A stretch of DNA of 7,509 nt, from positions 7,922-15,430 of the forward strand of contig NZ_GL890957.1 of NCBI RefSeq assembly GCF_000211815.1, in the 5' to 3' direction. The first letter of the stretch is position 1. Each line of letters begins with the position of its first letter. Under the pieces are notes generated by a model. That model did no database searches, had not been told where the DNA came from, and saw only the letters and a list, made by a program, of their open reading frames with translations. The translations under genes were made by a program, and so were the position numbers. Below, piece by piece: positions 1 to 6,004 of this stretch. This stretch comes from Moorena producens 3L (lineage in GTDB: Bacteria > Cyanobacteriota > Cyanobacteriia > Cyanobacteriales > Coleofasciculaceae).

Positions 1-441
1 CACGTTGGTATTCCTTCCTGACAACCTGTGTAGTAAAGGATTTTCTAGGAAAGCTAAAGTTTTGAGCTGTCTACAAAGCTCTTTTCTTCTCTTTTGGTTG
101 TATGTACCAGAGAACCTTTTGTAAATCCTTTTGACAACTGCCTCAGTGCAAGCTGCTTGTTGGGCTGTGATTGCTTTCGCTACATCACTGACCGTCCATT
201 CCATTAGTTTTGAAGGTAGTCCCAGGGATTCGGGAGTCCTAAAACTCCTTACTTCTGGGTACGCCTTTTTCCAATCTAGTCCCCAATGGTTAATACTTCC
301 CAGCTTGTTGTAGGACTCAGCCCTGACGATACCCAGCTTTTTCATTACCTGCAGCAATTCAAGTTCAACCGACTTTGTCATCCCTGCCACAGGGACGACT
401 TGAGTCGATATCCTTTTTGTTACTCCTTCTTTTCTTGGCAT
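1..441 (-). CDS. tnpB: TnpB/OrfB-type transposon protein, N-terminal part, cut by the window edge
   Basis: Reading the minus strand from an ATG at 441 gives 147 codons with no stop down to base 1, so the gene continues outside the window. The protein begins MPRKEGVTKRISTQVVPVAG and contains LGIVRAESYNKLG (about residues 36-48) and a WTVSDVAKAITAQQ stretch near residue 90, followed by a lysine/arginine-rich segment. From memory this matches the N-terminus of a large group of cyanobacterial proteins annotated as IS605 OrfB/TnpB transposases; TnpB proteins are RNA-guided nucleases that help IS200/IS605-type elements persist. The RuvC-like catalytic residues and zinc finger would lie in the missing C-terminal part, so activity cannot be judged. 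The start is supported by a consensus promoter 26 bp upstream, although no strong Shine-Dalgarno sequence is seen. The family call rests on recall of conserved phrases, not on a search. Confidence 0.6.
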   Translation of the reverse strand, partial: MPRKEGVTKRISTQVVPVAGMTKSVELELLQVMKKLGIVRAESYNKLGSINHWGLDWKKAYPEVRSFRTPESLGLPSKLMEWTVSDVAKAITAQQAACTEAVVKRIYKRFSGTYNQKRRKELCRQLKTLAFLENPLLHRLSGRNTNV

Positions 442-466
442 CGTTAGAGCTGGATTCTACACTTCA

Positions 467-495
467 ATTATACTCTAGCGCTAAGTAAATGTCAA
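467..495 (-). promoter_or_regulatory. Consensus sigma70 promoter for the TnpB-like gene
   Basis: On the minus strand TTGACA (490-495) and TATAAT (467-472) are both perfect and separated by exactly 17 bp. The predicted transcript start would be near base 460, about 20 nt before the ATG at 441. The spacer contains the palindrome AGCGCT. A perfect promoter this close to a transposon gene is unusual, because such genes are normally weakly expressed. Confidence 0.7.
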
Positions 496-507
496 TGTCC
501 ATTTTGT

Positions 508-520
508 GGTATTAAATACC
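508..520. repeat. 13-bp palindrome behind the TnpB promoter
   Basis: GGTATT-A-AATACC is a perfect inverted repeat with a 1-nt centre, 13 bp upstream of the -35 box of the TnpB-like gene. A weak CCCT/AGGG inverted repeat follows (528-542). It could be an operator or part of the folded end of an IS200/IS605-type element, whose ends form small hairpins. The sequence does not tell which. Confidence 0.35.
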
Positions 521-640
521 GATTTATCCCTATTTTTAAGGGTTTAATTGCGAGGCTGTTTCAATATTCTGCACACTGGCATTATGAATCATTTGTCCTT
601 TTTGAGAAGCTGCCCTAACCAAACTGACTACTGTATTATA

Positions 641-871
641 GCTGAGGGGGTGACAAAAAGGCTAAAAAGTAAACGGGGTGTGGGGTGTAGGGTGTGGGGT
701 GTGGGGAAAATAGAAGGGAATTTCGAGTTACCCGGTGCAATTTCATTCCGTCCCCAACCTGATTCAAGCGTCCCTACCAACGTTTCAAGCTCCTGATCTA
801 AACCCGACACCCTTGCACCCGGTCACCCCACACCCAGTAAGGCTTTTAAGGCTGTTTGTCACCCCGTCAGC
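641..871. mobile_element. 231-bp inverted-repeat element (MITE-like) inside the transposase remnant
   Basis: The left end (641-669) begins GCTGAGGGGGTGACAAAAAG. The reverse complement of the right end (843-871) begins GCTGACGGGGTGACAAACAG. About 25 of 29 terminal positions match. Each arm continues inward into GGGTGTG-type short repeats, clean on the left (675-706) and degenerate on the right (803-836). On the minus strand the transposase reading stops exactly at the right boundary (GMGLN) and appears to resume exactly at the left boundary (YNTVVSL). No coding sequence is recognised inside. No clear target duplication is visible, so the mode of arrival is unknown. A decayed MITE or a palindromic cyanobacterial repeat unit are both possible. 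Confidence 0.5.
675..706 (+). repeat. Heptad tandem repeat GGGGTGT, about 4.6 copies
   Basis: The units are GGGGTGT (675-681), GGGGTGT (682-688), AGGGTGT (689-695), GGGGTGT (696-702) and a partial GGGG. Short tandemly repeated heptanucleotides of this kind are a known feature of filamentous cyanobacterial genomes. The same motif occurs in degenerate, reverse-complement form at 803-836, inside the opposite arm of the surrounding inverted-repeat element. Confidence 0.8.
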
Positions 872-1321
872 ATTGAGACCCATCCCTTCACTTCTGGCTT
901 TGAGAATCTCGATCATGCGACTTAAGGGGGTGCGCAGTCCTGCTATGGGGGTGGCGAAGGTCTCACGCTCAGTACGTATCGCACTCAAAGCAATGGTAGA
1001 TGGTTCCTGTGCCGTTTTGGGTCTCATAGCGGTCGTGGGGTTTAACTTGTGGACTACCACACAACGGACAATTTTGGGATAATAACTCCATTGCTCACCT
1101 CTAAGTCGTGACAGGTCAAATCTTACCTATTATCCCTCCTAATTCAGATATAGCAAGACTTTCAACCACCCGCTTAACGGAACCAGTGCCTATATTTCAC
1201 GAATCATTTAAAACTCCTATATCTACTGGTCTGACAAACCTGCGTAATGGCTTAAATATCACATTTTTGATCAATTTTTATGGCCTTTATTTTTAATTAA
1301 GATTATTGATAACTTTTATTA

Positions 1322-1345
1322 ACTGTGCATAATACTGTGCATAAT
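1322..1345 (+). repeat. Perfect 12-bp tandem repeat, two copies
   Basis: ACTGTGCATAAT occurs twice in direct succession (1322-1333 and 1334-1345) with no mismatch, followed by ATTATGTGATATTC. TGCATAAT is nearly palindromic, so the pair could be a double binding site. Its role is unknown, and it lies about 510 bp before argF. Confidence 0.6.
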
Positions 1346-1521
1346 TATGTGATATTCTTCTCTAAGAGTTAATACAACTACGAAATCACTAAGTCGATGT
1401 AACCAACAGTAAAGTGGGATACACTGTAATCCCTCAATATTCCTAATGCACAGCAGACAAGCATATCGGCTAGTCAAATTTATCTCGAATTAGTGGAGGA
1501 TATCCATGGCATAGCAAACTA

Positions 1522-1540
1522 TGTAGTTATTTAAACTACA
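1522..1540. repeat. Hairpin, 7-bp stem and 5-nt loop
   Basis: TGTAGTT (1522-1528), loop ATTTA, AACTACA (1534-1540) form a perfect stem. No T-run follows on either side, so it does not look like an intrinsic terminator. Its role is unknown. Confidence 0.35.
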
Positions 1541-1599
1541 ATCAGCAAATTATGAGTATTAGTGATCAGTTCACCAAAACCTACAGTAACAATACTTAA

Positions 1600-1731
1600 A
1601 AGTATGTGATCACCGTTACTCAAAAGGCAGTAGTTATTTCCTTTGGCATGGACGACCAGCAGCGTAGTTACTATGCTGCGCTTAACCTCAATCATCAAGA
1701 CGACTCCAAAAGATATTTTAATGGTAATTAA
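1600..1731 (+). pseudogene. Possible remnant of an unrecognised coding sequence
   Basis: After an in-frame TAA (1597-1599), 43 codons are open to a TAA at 1729-1731. They read KYVITVTQKAVVISFGMDD and then QQRSYYAALNLNHQDDSKRY, whose amino-acid mix looks more like a real protein than the alternative frames do. There is no good start codon with a Shine-Dalgarno sequence. A similar open piece lies upstream at 1448-1534 (ending YLELVEDIHGIANYVVI). Both could be pieces of one decayed gene. I do not recognise the family, and chance cannot be excluded. Confidence 0.2.
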
Positions 1732-1794
1732 TGGCCTGGAAGTCTTTCCCTGTTACCGTGATCAAAAAATAGTTTTTAATTTTGCTAGAAGCTA

Positions 1795-1800
1795 TATAAT
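1795..1800 (+). promoter_or_regulatory. Candidate -10 box of argF
   Basis: TATAAT (1795-1800) lies in GCTATATAAT, 53 bp before the argF start. A -35 element at 16-18 bp spacing is poor (T-rich, no TTGACA). If used, the leader would be about 45 nt. A Shine-Dalgarno-like GGAAAG (1840-1845) lies 8 nt before the ATG and supports the chosen start. Confidence 0.4.
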
Positions 1801-1853
1801 CATAAAGGTCAAATACTGCAAAAATTCAATTCAGTGAACGGAAAGCGATAATA

Positions 1854-2780
1854 ATGGAAATAGGTTTTTTAAAAGGGCGAGACTTACTTAGTCTGTCAGA
1901 TCTAAAAGCTGAAGAAATTCTTCAGCTTTTAGATCTAGCAAGGAAAATGAAAAGTGGTCAAGTTAACATTCAATCGAATAAACTTTTGGGCTTGTTGTTT
2001 TACAAGCCTTCTACGCGAACTCGGGTTAGTTTCTGGGCAGCAATGTCTCGACTTGGAGGGAAGGTTCTAGATCTTAATCCTGCACTAACCCAAGAGTCTC
2101 GAGGAGAACCTTTATCAGATATGGCAAGAGTTTTGAGCAAGTACCTTGACGTGCTAGCAATTCGTACATTTGGCCAGGAGCACTTAGAAGAGTACGCCCG
2201 CTATGCCAACATTCCAGTTATTAATGCTTTGAGTGATTTTGAACACCCTTGTCAAGTACTGGCTGATCTCCTCACAATTCAAGAATGCTTCGGGTCTTTT
2301 TCTGATCTCACACTAACTTACTTAGGCGATGGCAACAATATCTCCCATTCACTTTTGCTTGCCTGTGCCCTAGTAGGCATGAATGTTAGAGTTGCTACGC
2401 CTCAAGAGTATCAACCAAATCTTACAGTTCTAGAGAAAGCTAAGGCAATTGCTCAAGGCCGAACTGAAGTGCAGCTTCTCCACGATCCCAAATTAGCAAT
2501 ACAAGATGCACAGATCATCTATACAGATATGTGGGCTAGTATGGGTCAAGACGACTCTGGAGACATGCGTCTTCCATTATTTGAGCCTTATCAAGTAAAT
2601 GATGAATTATTGAGCAATGTAGGGTCAGAAACTATTGTGATGCACTGCTTACCAGCTCGGCGAGGGGAGGAAATTACGGAAGAGGTTATTGAAGGCTCTA
2701 GATCTCGAGTTTGGCAAGAAGCAGAAAACCGAATGCATATTCAACAGGCTTTATTAGCAAGCCTTCTAGGGGATGATTAG
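1854..2780 (+). CDS. argF: Ornithine carbamoyltransferase (ArgF)
   Basis: This enzyme transfers the carbamoyl group of carbamoyl phosphate to the delta-amino group of ornithine, giving citrulline, in the cytoplasm (arginine biosynthesis). At 308 residues it has the usual family length and both domains. Visible motifs are STRTR at 53-57 (carbamoyl phosphate), HPCQ at 131-134, GDGNN at 158-162, D225 with SMG at 229-231 (ornithine site) and HCLP at 264-267. The start is set by the LKGRDLLSLSDL alignment and by GGAAAG 8 nt upstream. The wording (INALSDFEHPCQ, YLGDGNN, TDMWASMGQ) matches cyanobacterial ArgF as I remember it, so by sequence it could be the housekeeping copy. Its neighbours (EctB-like and ArgG-like genes, same strand) suggest instead a paralogue serving the cluster. 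The amino-acid substrate, ornithine or a shorter diamine such as diaminobutyrate, cannot be settled from motifs. Its 5' coding region carries a 39-bp perfect palindrome. Confidence 0.92.
   Translation: MEIGFLKGRDLLSLSDLKAEEILQLLDLARKMKSGQVNIQSNKLLGLLFYKPSTRTRVSFWAAMSRLGGKVLDLNPALTQESRGEPLSDMARVLSKYLDVLAIRTFGQEHLEEYARYANIPVINALSDFEHPCQVLADLLTIQECFGSFSDLTLTYLGDGNNISHSLLLACALVGMNVRVATPQEYQPNLTVLEKAKAIAQGRTEVQLLHDPKLAIQDAQIIYTDMWASMGQDDSGDMRLPLFEPYQVNDELLSNVGSETIVMHCLPARRGEEITEEVIEGSRSRVWQEAENRMHIQQALLASLLGDD
1898..1936. repeat. 39-bp perfect palindrome inside the argF coding sequence
   Basis: The left arm AGATCTAAAAGCTGAAGAA (1898-1916), a central A (1917) and the right arm TTCTTCAGCTTTTAGATCT (1918-1936) are perfect reverse complements over 19 bp. 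It begins 44 nt after the argF start and encodes the conserved-looking helix around SDLKAEEILQLLDLA. In mRNA it would fold into a long stem with a minimal loop right after the ribosome start region. No T-run follows, so it is not a simple intrinsic terminator. Confidence 0.85.
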
Positions 2781-2822
2781 TTTTAAGTTGCTAATCCAGA
2801 CTAGCTAATTGGTTAACTGTAA

Positions 2823-2970
2823 GAAGCTGTTTGAAAAGTCTGAAAGGTTACGCTGATTCACTCTTAGAGCCAAGTGAAAAATAGGGACTTTGATGGATAA
2901 GTCTAGGTAATCTAGACCACTTTGAGGTGATCATCTTTGAGGTGATAATCCATACTTTTCAAACAGTCTC
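2823..2970. mobile_element. 148-bp MITE with terminal inverted repeats and TAA duplication
   Basis: The left end GAAGCTGTTTGAAAAGT (2823-2839) and the reverse complement of the right end, GAGACTGTTTGAAAAGT (2954-2970), match at 15 of 17 positions, with 13 inner bases identical. TAA lies directly outside both ends (2820-2822 and 2971-2973), as expected for a 3-bp target duplication. There is no ORF inside, so it depends on a transposase from elsewhere. The TIR and short duplication would fit an IS5-like parent, but that is inference. It sits between argF and the aminotransferase gene and takes up nearly half of the 340-bp gap. Confidence 0.7.
2920..2946 (+). repeat. 12-bp direct repeat inside the MITE
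   Basis: CTTTGAGGTGAT occurs at 2920-2931 and again at 2935-2946 with 3 bp between. Both copies are in the right half of the MITE. It may be an internal duplication of the element or a double protein-binding site. Confidence 0.5.
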
Positions 2971-3120
2971 TAAGTTTGCTAAATCAATAAAATTCATTTT
3001 TATAAATTAAACCTTTAATTTTTGTAAATTAAAATAATCTAGAAACTAATTTAGTTTTATGATATGAATGTAGACCTAAAATTTCTGTATCCAATACTAC
3101 TATTACGGATATAATTAGCC

Positions 3121-4449
3121 ATGAATTCACAGAAAGCAATTCAAGATCCAGAGAGAAAATCAATATTAACGGACTATTTAAGCCCTGATCATCCTATTGA
3201 TGAAATATTTAATCGTTACGAGTCTAACGTTAGATCGTACTGTAGAAGTTTCCCTGCTGTTTTTAGTCGCTCTAAGGGCTCAAAACTTTATCTTGAGTCT
3301 GGAGAAGAATTAATTGATTTCTTCGCAGGTGCAGGAACTCTTAATTATGGGCATAACAATCCTTTTATTAAGGATAAAATATCTCAATATATATCCCAGG
3401 ATGGTCTTATCCATGGCCTAGATATGTATTCTAGTGCAAAAAAAGAATTTCTCCATAAGTTTTCAAATATTCTGAATGTAAGGGAGTTGGACTACAAGAT
3501 CCAATTTCCTGGTCCAACAGGAACTAACGCCATTGAAGCTGCTCTTAAGTTAGCTCGAAAAGTTACAGGTCGGGAAGGTATTTTCTCCTTCATGGGAGGC
3601 TTTCATGGTGTATCTTTAGGAAGCCTTGCTGTGACAGGGAATCAAAAATTTAGGAAAGCAGCTGGCTTGCCTTTGACTAATGTTACATTTATTCCTTATG
3701 AAAGTAGTCCATATGGGAATTTTGATTCCCTTGGCTATATAGATCGAATCTTAACAGATCCTTCTTCAGGCATTGAACTGCCAGCAGCAATAATTGTTGA
3801 AACAGTTCAGGCAGAGGGAGGTGTCTATGTAGCTTCTATTGATTGGCTAGAGAGCTTGAAGAGTTTGTGTGAGCGACATGATATTCTGCTGATTTGCGAT
3901 GATATACAAGCAGGTTGTGGTCGCACAGGCTATTTCTTTTCCTTTGAAAGAGCTAATATTACACCAGATATTGTTACGCTCTCTAAATCCTTAAGTGGGT
4001 ATGGTTTACCGTTATCAGTAGTCCTAATGAGGAGGGATATCGATATTTGGGAGCCTGGCGAACACAATGGAACATTTAGAGGAAACCAGCTCGCTTTTGT
4101 TGGGGCAAGTGCCGCTTTCGACCACTATTGGGGAGGAAAGAGTTTAGAAATTAAGTTAAGAGAAAAAGAATCTTTTCTATCCAATTTTATGCAATCTGAA
4201 ATTTTAGAAAAGTTTGAAGGAGTTGAAGTGCGTGGAGCTGGTATGATTTGGGGAATTGATATGTCAAGTCACAGTAGTCCTGAAGTATCTAAAAGAGTTT
4301 CACAGCTTTGCTTTGAAAATGGTTTAGTTGTTGAGGTCTGCGGAAGGAACAGTAGTGTTATAAAATTGTTACCGCCATTAACTATTGATATCCATGACCT
4401 CCGCCAAGGTTGTGAGATAATAGTTAAAGCAATGAGCAGATTGTGGTAA
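3121..4449 (+). CDS. ectB: Diaminobutyrate--2-oxoglutarate transaminase (EctB-like)
   Basis: This is a class III (ornithine-aminotransferase fold) PLP enzyme of 442 residues. Family knowledge: EctB moves an amino group from glutamate to aspartate 4-semialdehyde, giving L-2,4-diaminobutyrate. The sequence follows Halomonas EctB closely: ESNVRSYCRSFPAVF (34-48), FFAGAGTLNYGHNNP, GPTGTNAIEAALKLAR, VETVQAEGG, DDIQAGCGRTG (D260, Q263 for PLP), SLSGYG after the Schiff-base lysine K289, and NGTFRGNQLAF. It has about 24 extra residues at the N-terminus. No other Met precedes the conserved core, so ATG 3121 is kept although the Shine-Dalgarno (GGAT, 3107-3110) is weak. ectA and ectC are absent here, so ectoine is not the obvious product; Dab is more likely a building block for another molecule. 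A different omega-amino substrate is possible. Confidence 0.88.
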   Translation: MNSQKAIQDPERKSILTDYLSPDHPIDEIFNRYESNVRSYCRSFPAVFSRSKGSKLYLESGEELIDFFAGAGTLNYGHNNPFIKDKISQYISQDGLIHGLDMYSSAKKEFLHKFSNILNVRELDYKIQFPGPTGTNAIEAALKLARKVTGREGIFSFMGGFHGVSLGSLAVTGNQKFRKAAGLPLTNVTFIPYESSPYGNFDSLGYIDRILTDPSSGIELPAAIIVETVQAEGGVYVASIDWLESLKSLCERHDILLICDDIQAGCGRTGYFFSFERANITPDIVTLSKSLSGYGLPLSVVLMRRDIDIWEPGEHNGTFRGNQLAFVGASAAFDHYWGGKSLEIKLREKESFLSNFMQSEILEKFEGVEVRGAGMIWGIDMSSHSSPEVSKRVSQLCFENGLVVEVCGRNSSVIKLLPPLTIDIHDLRQGCEIIVKAMSRLW

Positions 4450-4457
4450 TTAACTGA

Positions 4458-4483
4458 TAGGAATCAAATATGATTGTTTCCTA
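4458..4483. repeat. Imperfect hairpin after the aminotransferase gene
   Basis: TAGGAATCAA (4458-4467) pairs with TTGTTTCCTA (4474-4483) with one T-T mismatch around an ATATGA loop, starting 9 nt after the stop codon. There is no T-run directly after it on the plus strand, so an intrinsic terminator is doubtful. It may stabilise the 3' end of the transcript. The rest of the 261-bp gap to argG is AT-rich. It ends with TATAAA (4676-4681), whose best -35 partner TTGGAT (4656-4661) is only 14 bp away, so no convincing promoter is assigned. Confidence 0.35.
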
Positions 4484-4710
4484 AAATCAAATTATCTGCA
4501 TAAATACCTTTGTAATAAACTATTTGGAAAGTCATAAATGTTACTTTACTATTTTTTTATTATGGCCTGATCATAGGGGCTATAGAGACATATCCTAGAG
4601 ATAGCTTGATTAGTTTAAGGTAATAACTTTGGCTTTCCAATGATCCTCTGAGAAATTGGATTAATTGCATCCTCTTATAAAGGAAGTAAAAACAGGAATA
4701 AAAAACTAAA

Positions 4711-5964
4711 ATGAAAGATATTAATACAGTACTGGAAATTGCTGAAATTGGAGAACCAATTGCCTTTGCTGTATCAGGTGGGCTCGATAGTTGTACGATT
4801 ACTCGTTGGCTTACTGATAGAGGAGTGAAAGCTATTTGTTTTACAGCCGATCTTGGCCAACCAGATGAGAAAGATATTTCTCATATTGGAGATCGCATAA
4901 GAAAATCCGGTGCATATAGCCATCATTTCCTTCATTTACAAGACCACTTTGCTGAAGCAGGGCTGAAACTCATTCAAGCTCAAGCCTTTTATGAAGGTGG
5001 ATATTGGAATATAACAGGAATTGCACGCCACATCATTGTTAAGGGTATCCTTGAAGCAATGACTCAACATAAACTCTCAATTCTTGCCCATGGATCTACA
5101 GGGCGTGGCAATGATCAAATTCGTTTCCAAGTTATGGCTCACATGCTCAATCCAGAAGTGAAGTTATATGCTCCTTGGCGCGATCCGATCTATTTGGATA
5201 AATTTCAAGGTCGTGCCGAAATGATTGACTTCTGCCAGGCTCATGGGCTTCCAATTCGAGCAACTAAAGATACTCCGTACTCAACAGACGCAAATTTATT
5301 GGGTATCACCTATGAAGGAGGTAAGCTTGAAGACTTAAAGACACCTTCAGATTTTGTTACTCCTACTATGGGAGTTTATCCAAAAAATGCACCTGATAAG
5401 GTTGAAAGGTTTGTTGTTCGTTTTGAGCAAGGAAGGCCAGTCGCAATTAACGAAAATCAAGTGTCTTTACTTGATGGGTTTAAGTTGGCTAATCAAATAG
5501 GAGGTCGAAACGGGGTTGGAATTGGAGTTCACGTTGTTGAGAATCGAATTGTAGGGCTAAAATCTAGAGGAGTTTATGAACAGCCTGGTATAGATCTTCT
5601 TAGCAAATGTTACAGATTTCTCCTCCAACTAATTCTTGATCGAGCATCCCAAAAGATGTTCGATCAGATGGCTTCACAACTTGGAGAAAACATTTACTAT
5701 GGTTTAGGTTTTGACCTCCCTTCGCAAATGGGTTTTCGAGCTATTGAGCCCGTAACAAATTTAGCTACAGGTACGATTACAGTAGATATTTACAAAGGAC
5801 ATGTAACATTTGTCTCTGCTGAAGATGTACCACACAGTATTTATACAAAAGAAACAACTTCTATGGAGAACATTGGAAGTTTTAGCCATCTTGACTCAGA
5901 AGGTCTGCTTCGCATTCTTAGTTTAAGTGCTCGGGCAAAAGCTCATAGCCGCTTAACGTCATAG
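4711..5964 (+). CDS. argG: Argininosuccinate synthetase, E. coli-type subfamily
   Basis: The family condenses citrulline with aspartate, using ATP to AMP and pyrophosphate, to make argininosuccinate. The 417-residue protein has the N-type ATP-pyrophosphatase loop SGGLDSC (22-28; usual form SGGLDTS), TADLGQPDE (45-53), HGSTGRGNDQIRF (127-139), PYSTDANLLG (189-198), EGGKLED (202-208) and VENRIVGLKSRGVYEQPG (276-293). TADLGQPDE, YSTDANLLG and the long C-terminal domain resemble E. coli ArgG, whereas the cyanobacterial housekeeping enzyme I remember carries AADLGQGDE and SPYSIDRNLLG. That suggests a second, acquired copy. AGGA (4694-4697) lies 13 nt before the ATG. The next gene starts 40 bp after its stop, so they are probably co-transcribed. 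No argininosuccinate lyase is in the window. The substrate may be citrulline or a shorter ureido amino acid. Confidence 0.85.
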   Translation: MKDINTVLEIAEIGEPIAFAVSGGLDSCTITRWLTDRGVKAICFTADLGQPDEKDISHIGDRIRKSGAYSHHFLHLQDHFAEAGLKLIQAQAFYEGGYWNITGIARHIIVKGILEAMTQHKLSILAHGSTGRGNDQIRFQVMAHMLNPEVKLYAPWRDPIYLDKFQGRAEMIDFCQAHGLPIRATKDTPYSTDANLLGITYEGGKLEDLKTPSDFVTPTMGVYPKNAPDKVERFVVRFEQGRPVAINENQVSLLDGFKLANQIGGRNGVGIGVHVVENRIVGLKSRGVYEQPGIDLLSKCYRFLLQLILDRASQKMFDQMASQLGENIYYGLGFDLPSQMGFRAIEPVTNLATGTITVDIYKGHVTFVSAEDVPHSIYTKETTSMENIGSFSHLDSEGLLRILSLSARAKAHSRLTS

Positions 5965-6004
5965 TTGGTAAATCAAGATTTGTATTCATTGAGGCTAATT
6001 TTTT

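Larger units (their letters stand above)
536..1091 (-). pseudogene. Broken transposase with N-terminal zinc ribbon, frameshifted and interrupted
   Basis: The start is an ATG at 1091 on the minus strand, preceded by AGAGGTGA (1095-1102). The first 40 codons read MELLSQNCPLCGSPQVKPHD and end in CFECDTY, giving a CPLC...CFEC zinc ribbon typical of transposase N-termini (IS1-like InsA and relatives). A TGA at 969-971 then ends this frame. The sequence continues in a second frame as ETFATPIAGLRTPLSRMIEI and KARSEGMGLN down to 872, so one small indel has occurred near 966-972. The reading is then broken by the 641-871 inverted-repeat element. It seems to resume at 640 as NTVVSLVRAASQKGQ and MIHNASVQNIETA, ending at a TAA at 536-538. 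The last piece fits the region that follows the helix-turn-helix in such transposases. The two parts could in principle come from different genes. The product is certainly non-functional. Confidence 0.6.
1092..1853. other. Gene-poor stretch between the transposase remnant and argF
   Basis: About 760 bp have no intact gene that I recognise. The longest open stretch from an ATG is about 64 codons, without a recognisable protein. The region contains the tandem 12-mer at 1322-1345, a hairpin at 1522-1540, two open stretches that may be decayed coding sequence (1448-1534 and 1600-1731), and the promoter region of argF at its right end. The composition is AT-rich with many stops in all frames. Confidence 0.5.

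Noticed and set aside
131..313. Plus-strand 60-codon open frame
   Set aside because: Antisense to the TnpB-like gene, whose 147-codon open frame and promoter explain the region better.
548..1082. Plus-strand open frames across the repeat element (548-796 and 735-1082)
   Set aside because: They read through the heptad repeats and the antisense of the transposase remnant; no recognisable domain and low-complexity translations.
1108..1296. Plus-strand 62-codon open frame
   Set aside because: No Shine-Dalgarno sequence and no recognisable motif; probably chance in AT-rich DNA.
1643..1837. Plus-strand 64-codon open frame just before argF
   Set aside because: No Shine-Dalgarno sequence before the ATG and a non-descript translation; another frame over part of this stretch looks more protein-like.
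3110..3115. TATAAT as -10 box of the aminotransferase gene
   Set aside because: Only 5 nt before the ATG, which would make the mRNA leaderless, and no -35 element at a suitable distance.
1854..4449. Ectoine biosynthesis cluster
   Set aside because: Only the EctB step is present; no acetyltransferase (EctA) or ectoine synthase (EctC). The cupin at the right end lies several genes away, and I see no feature that marks it as EctC.
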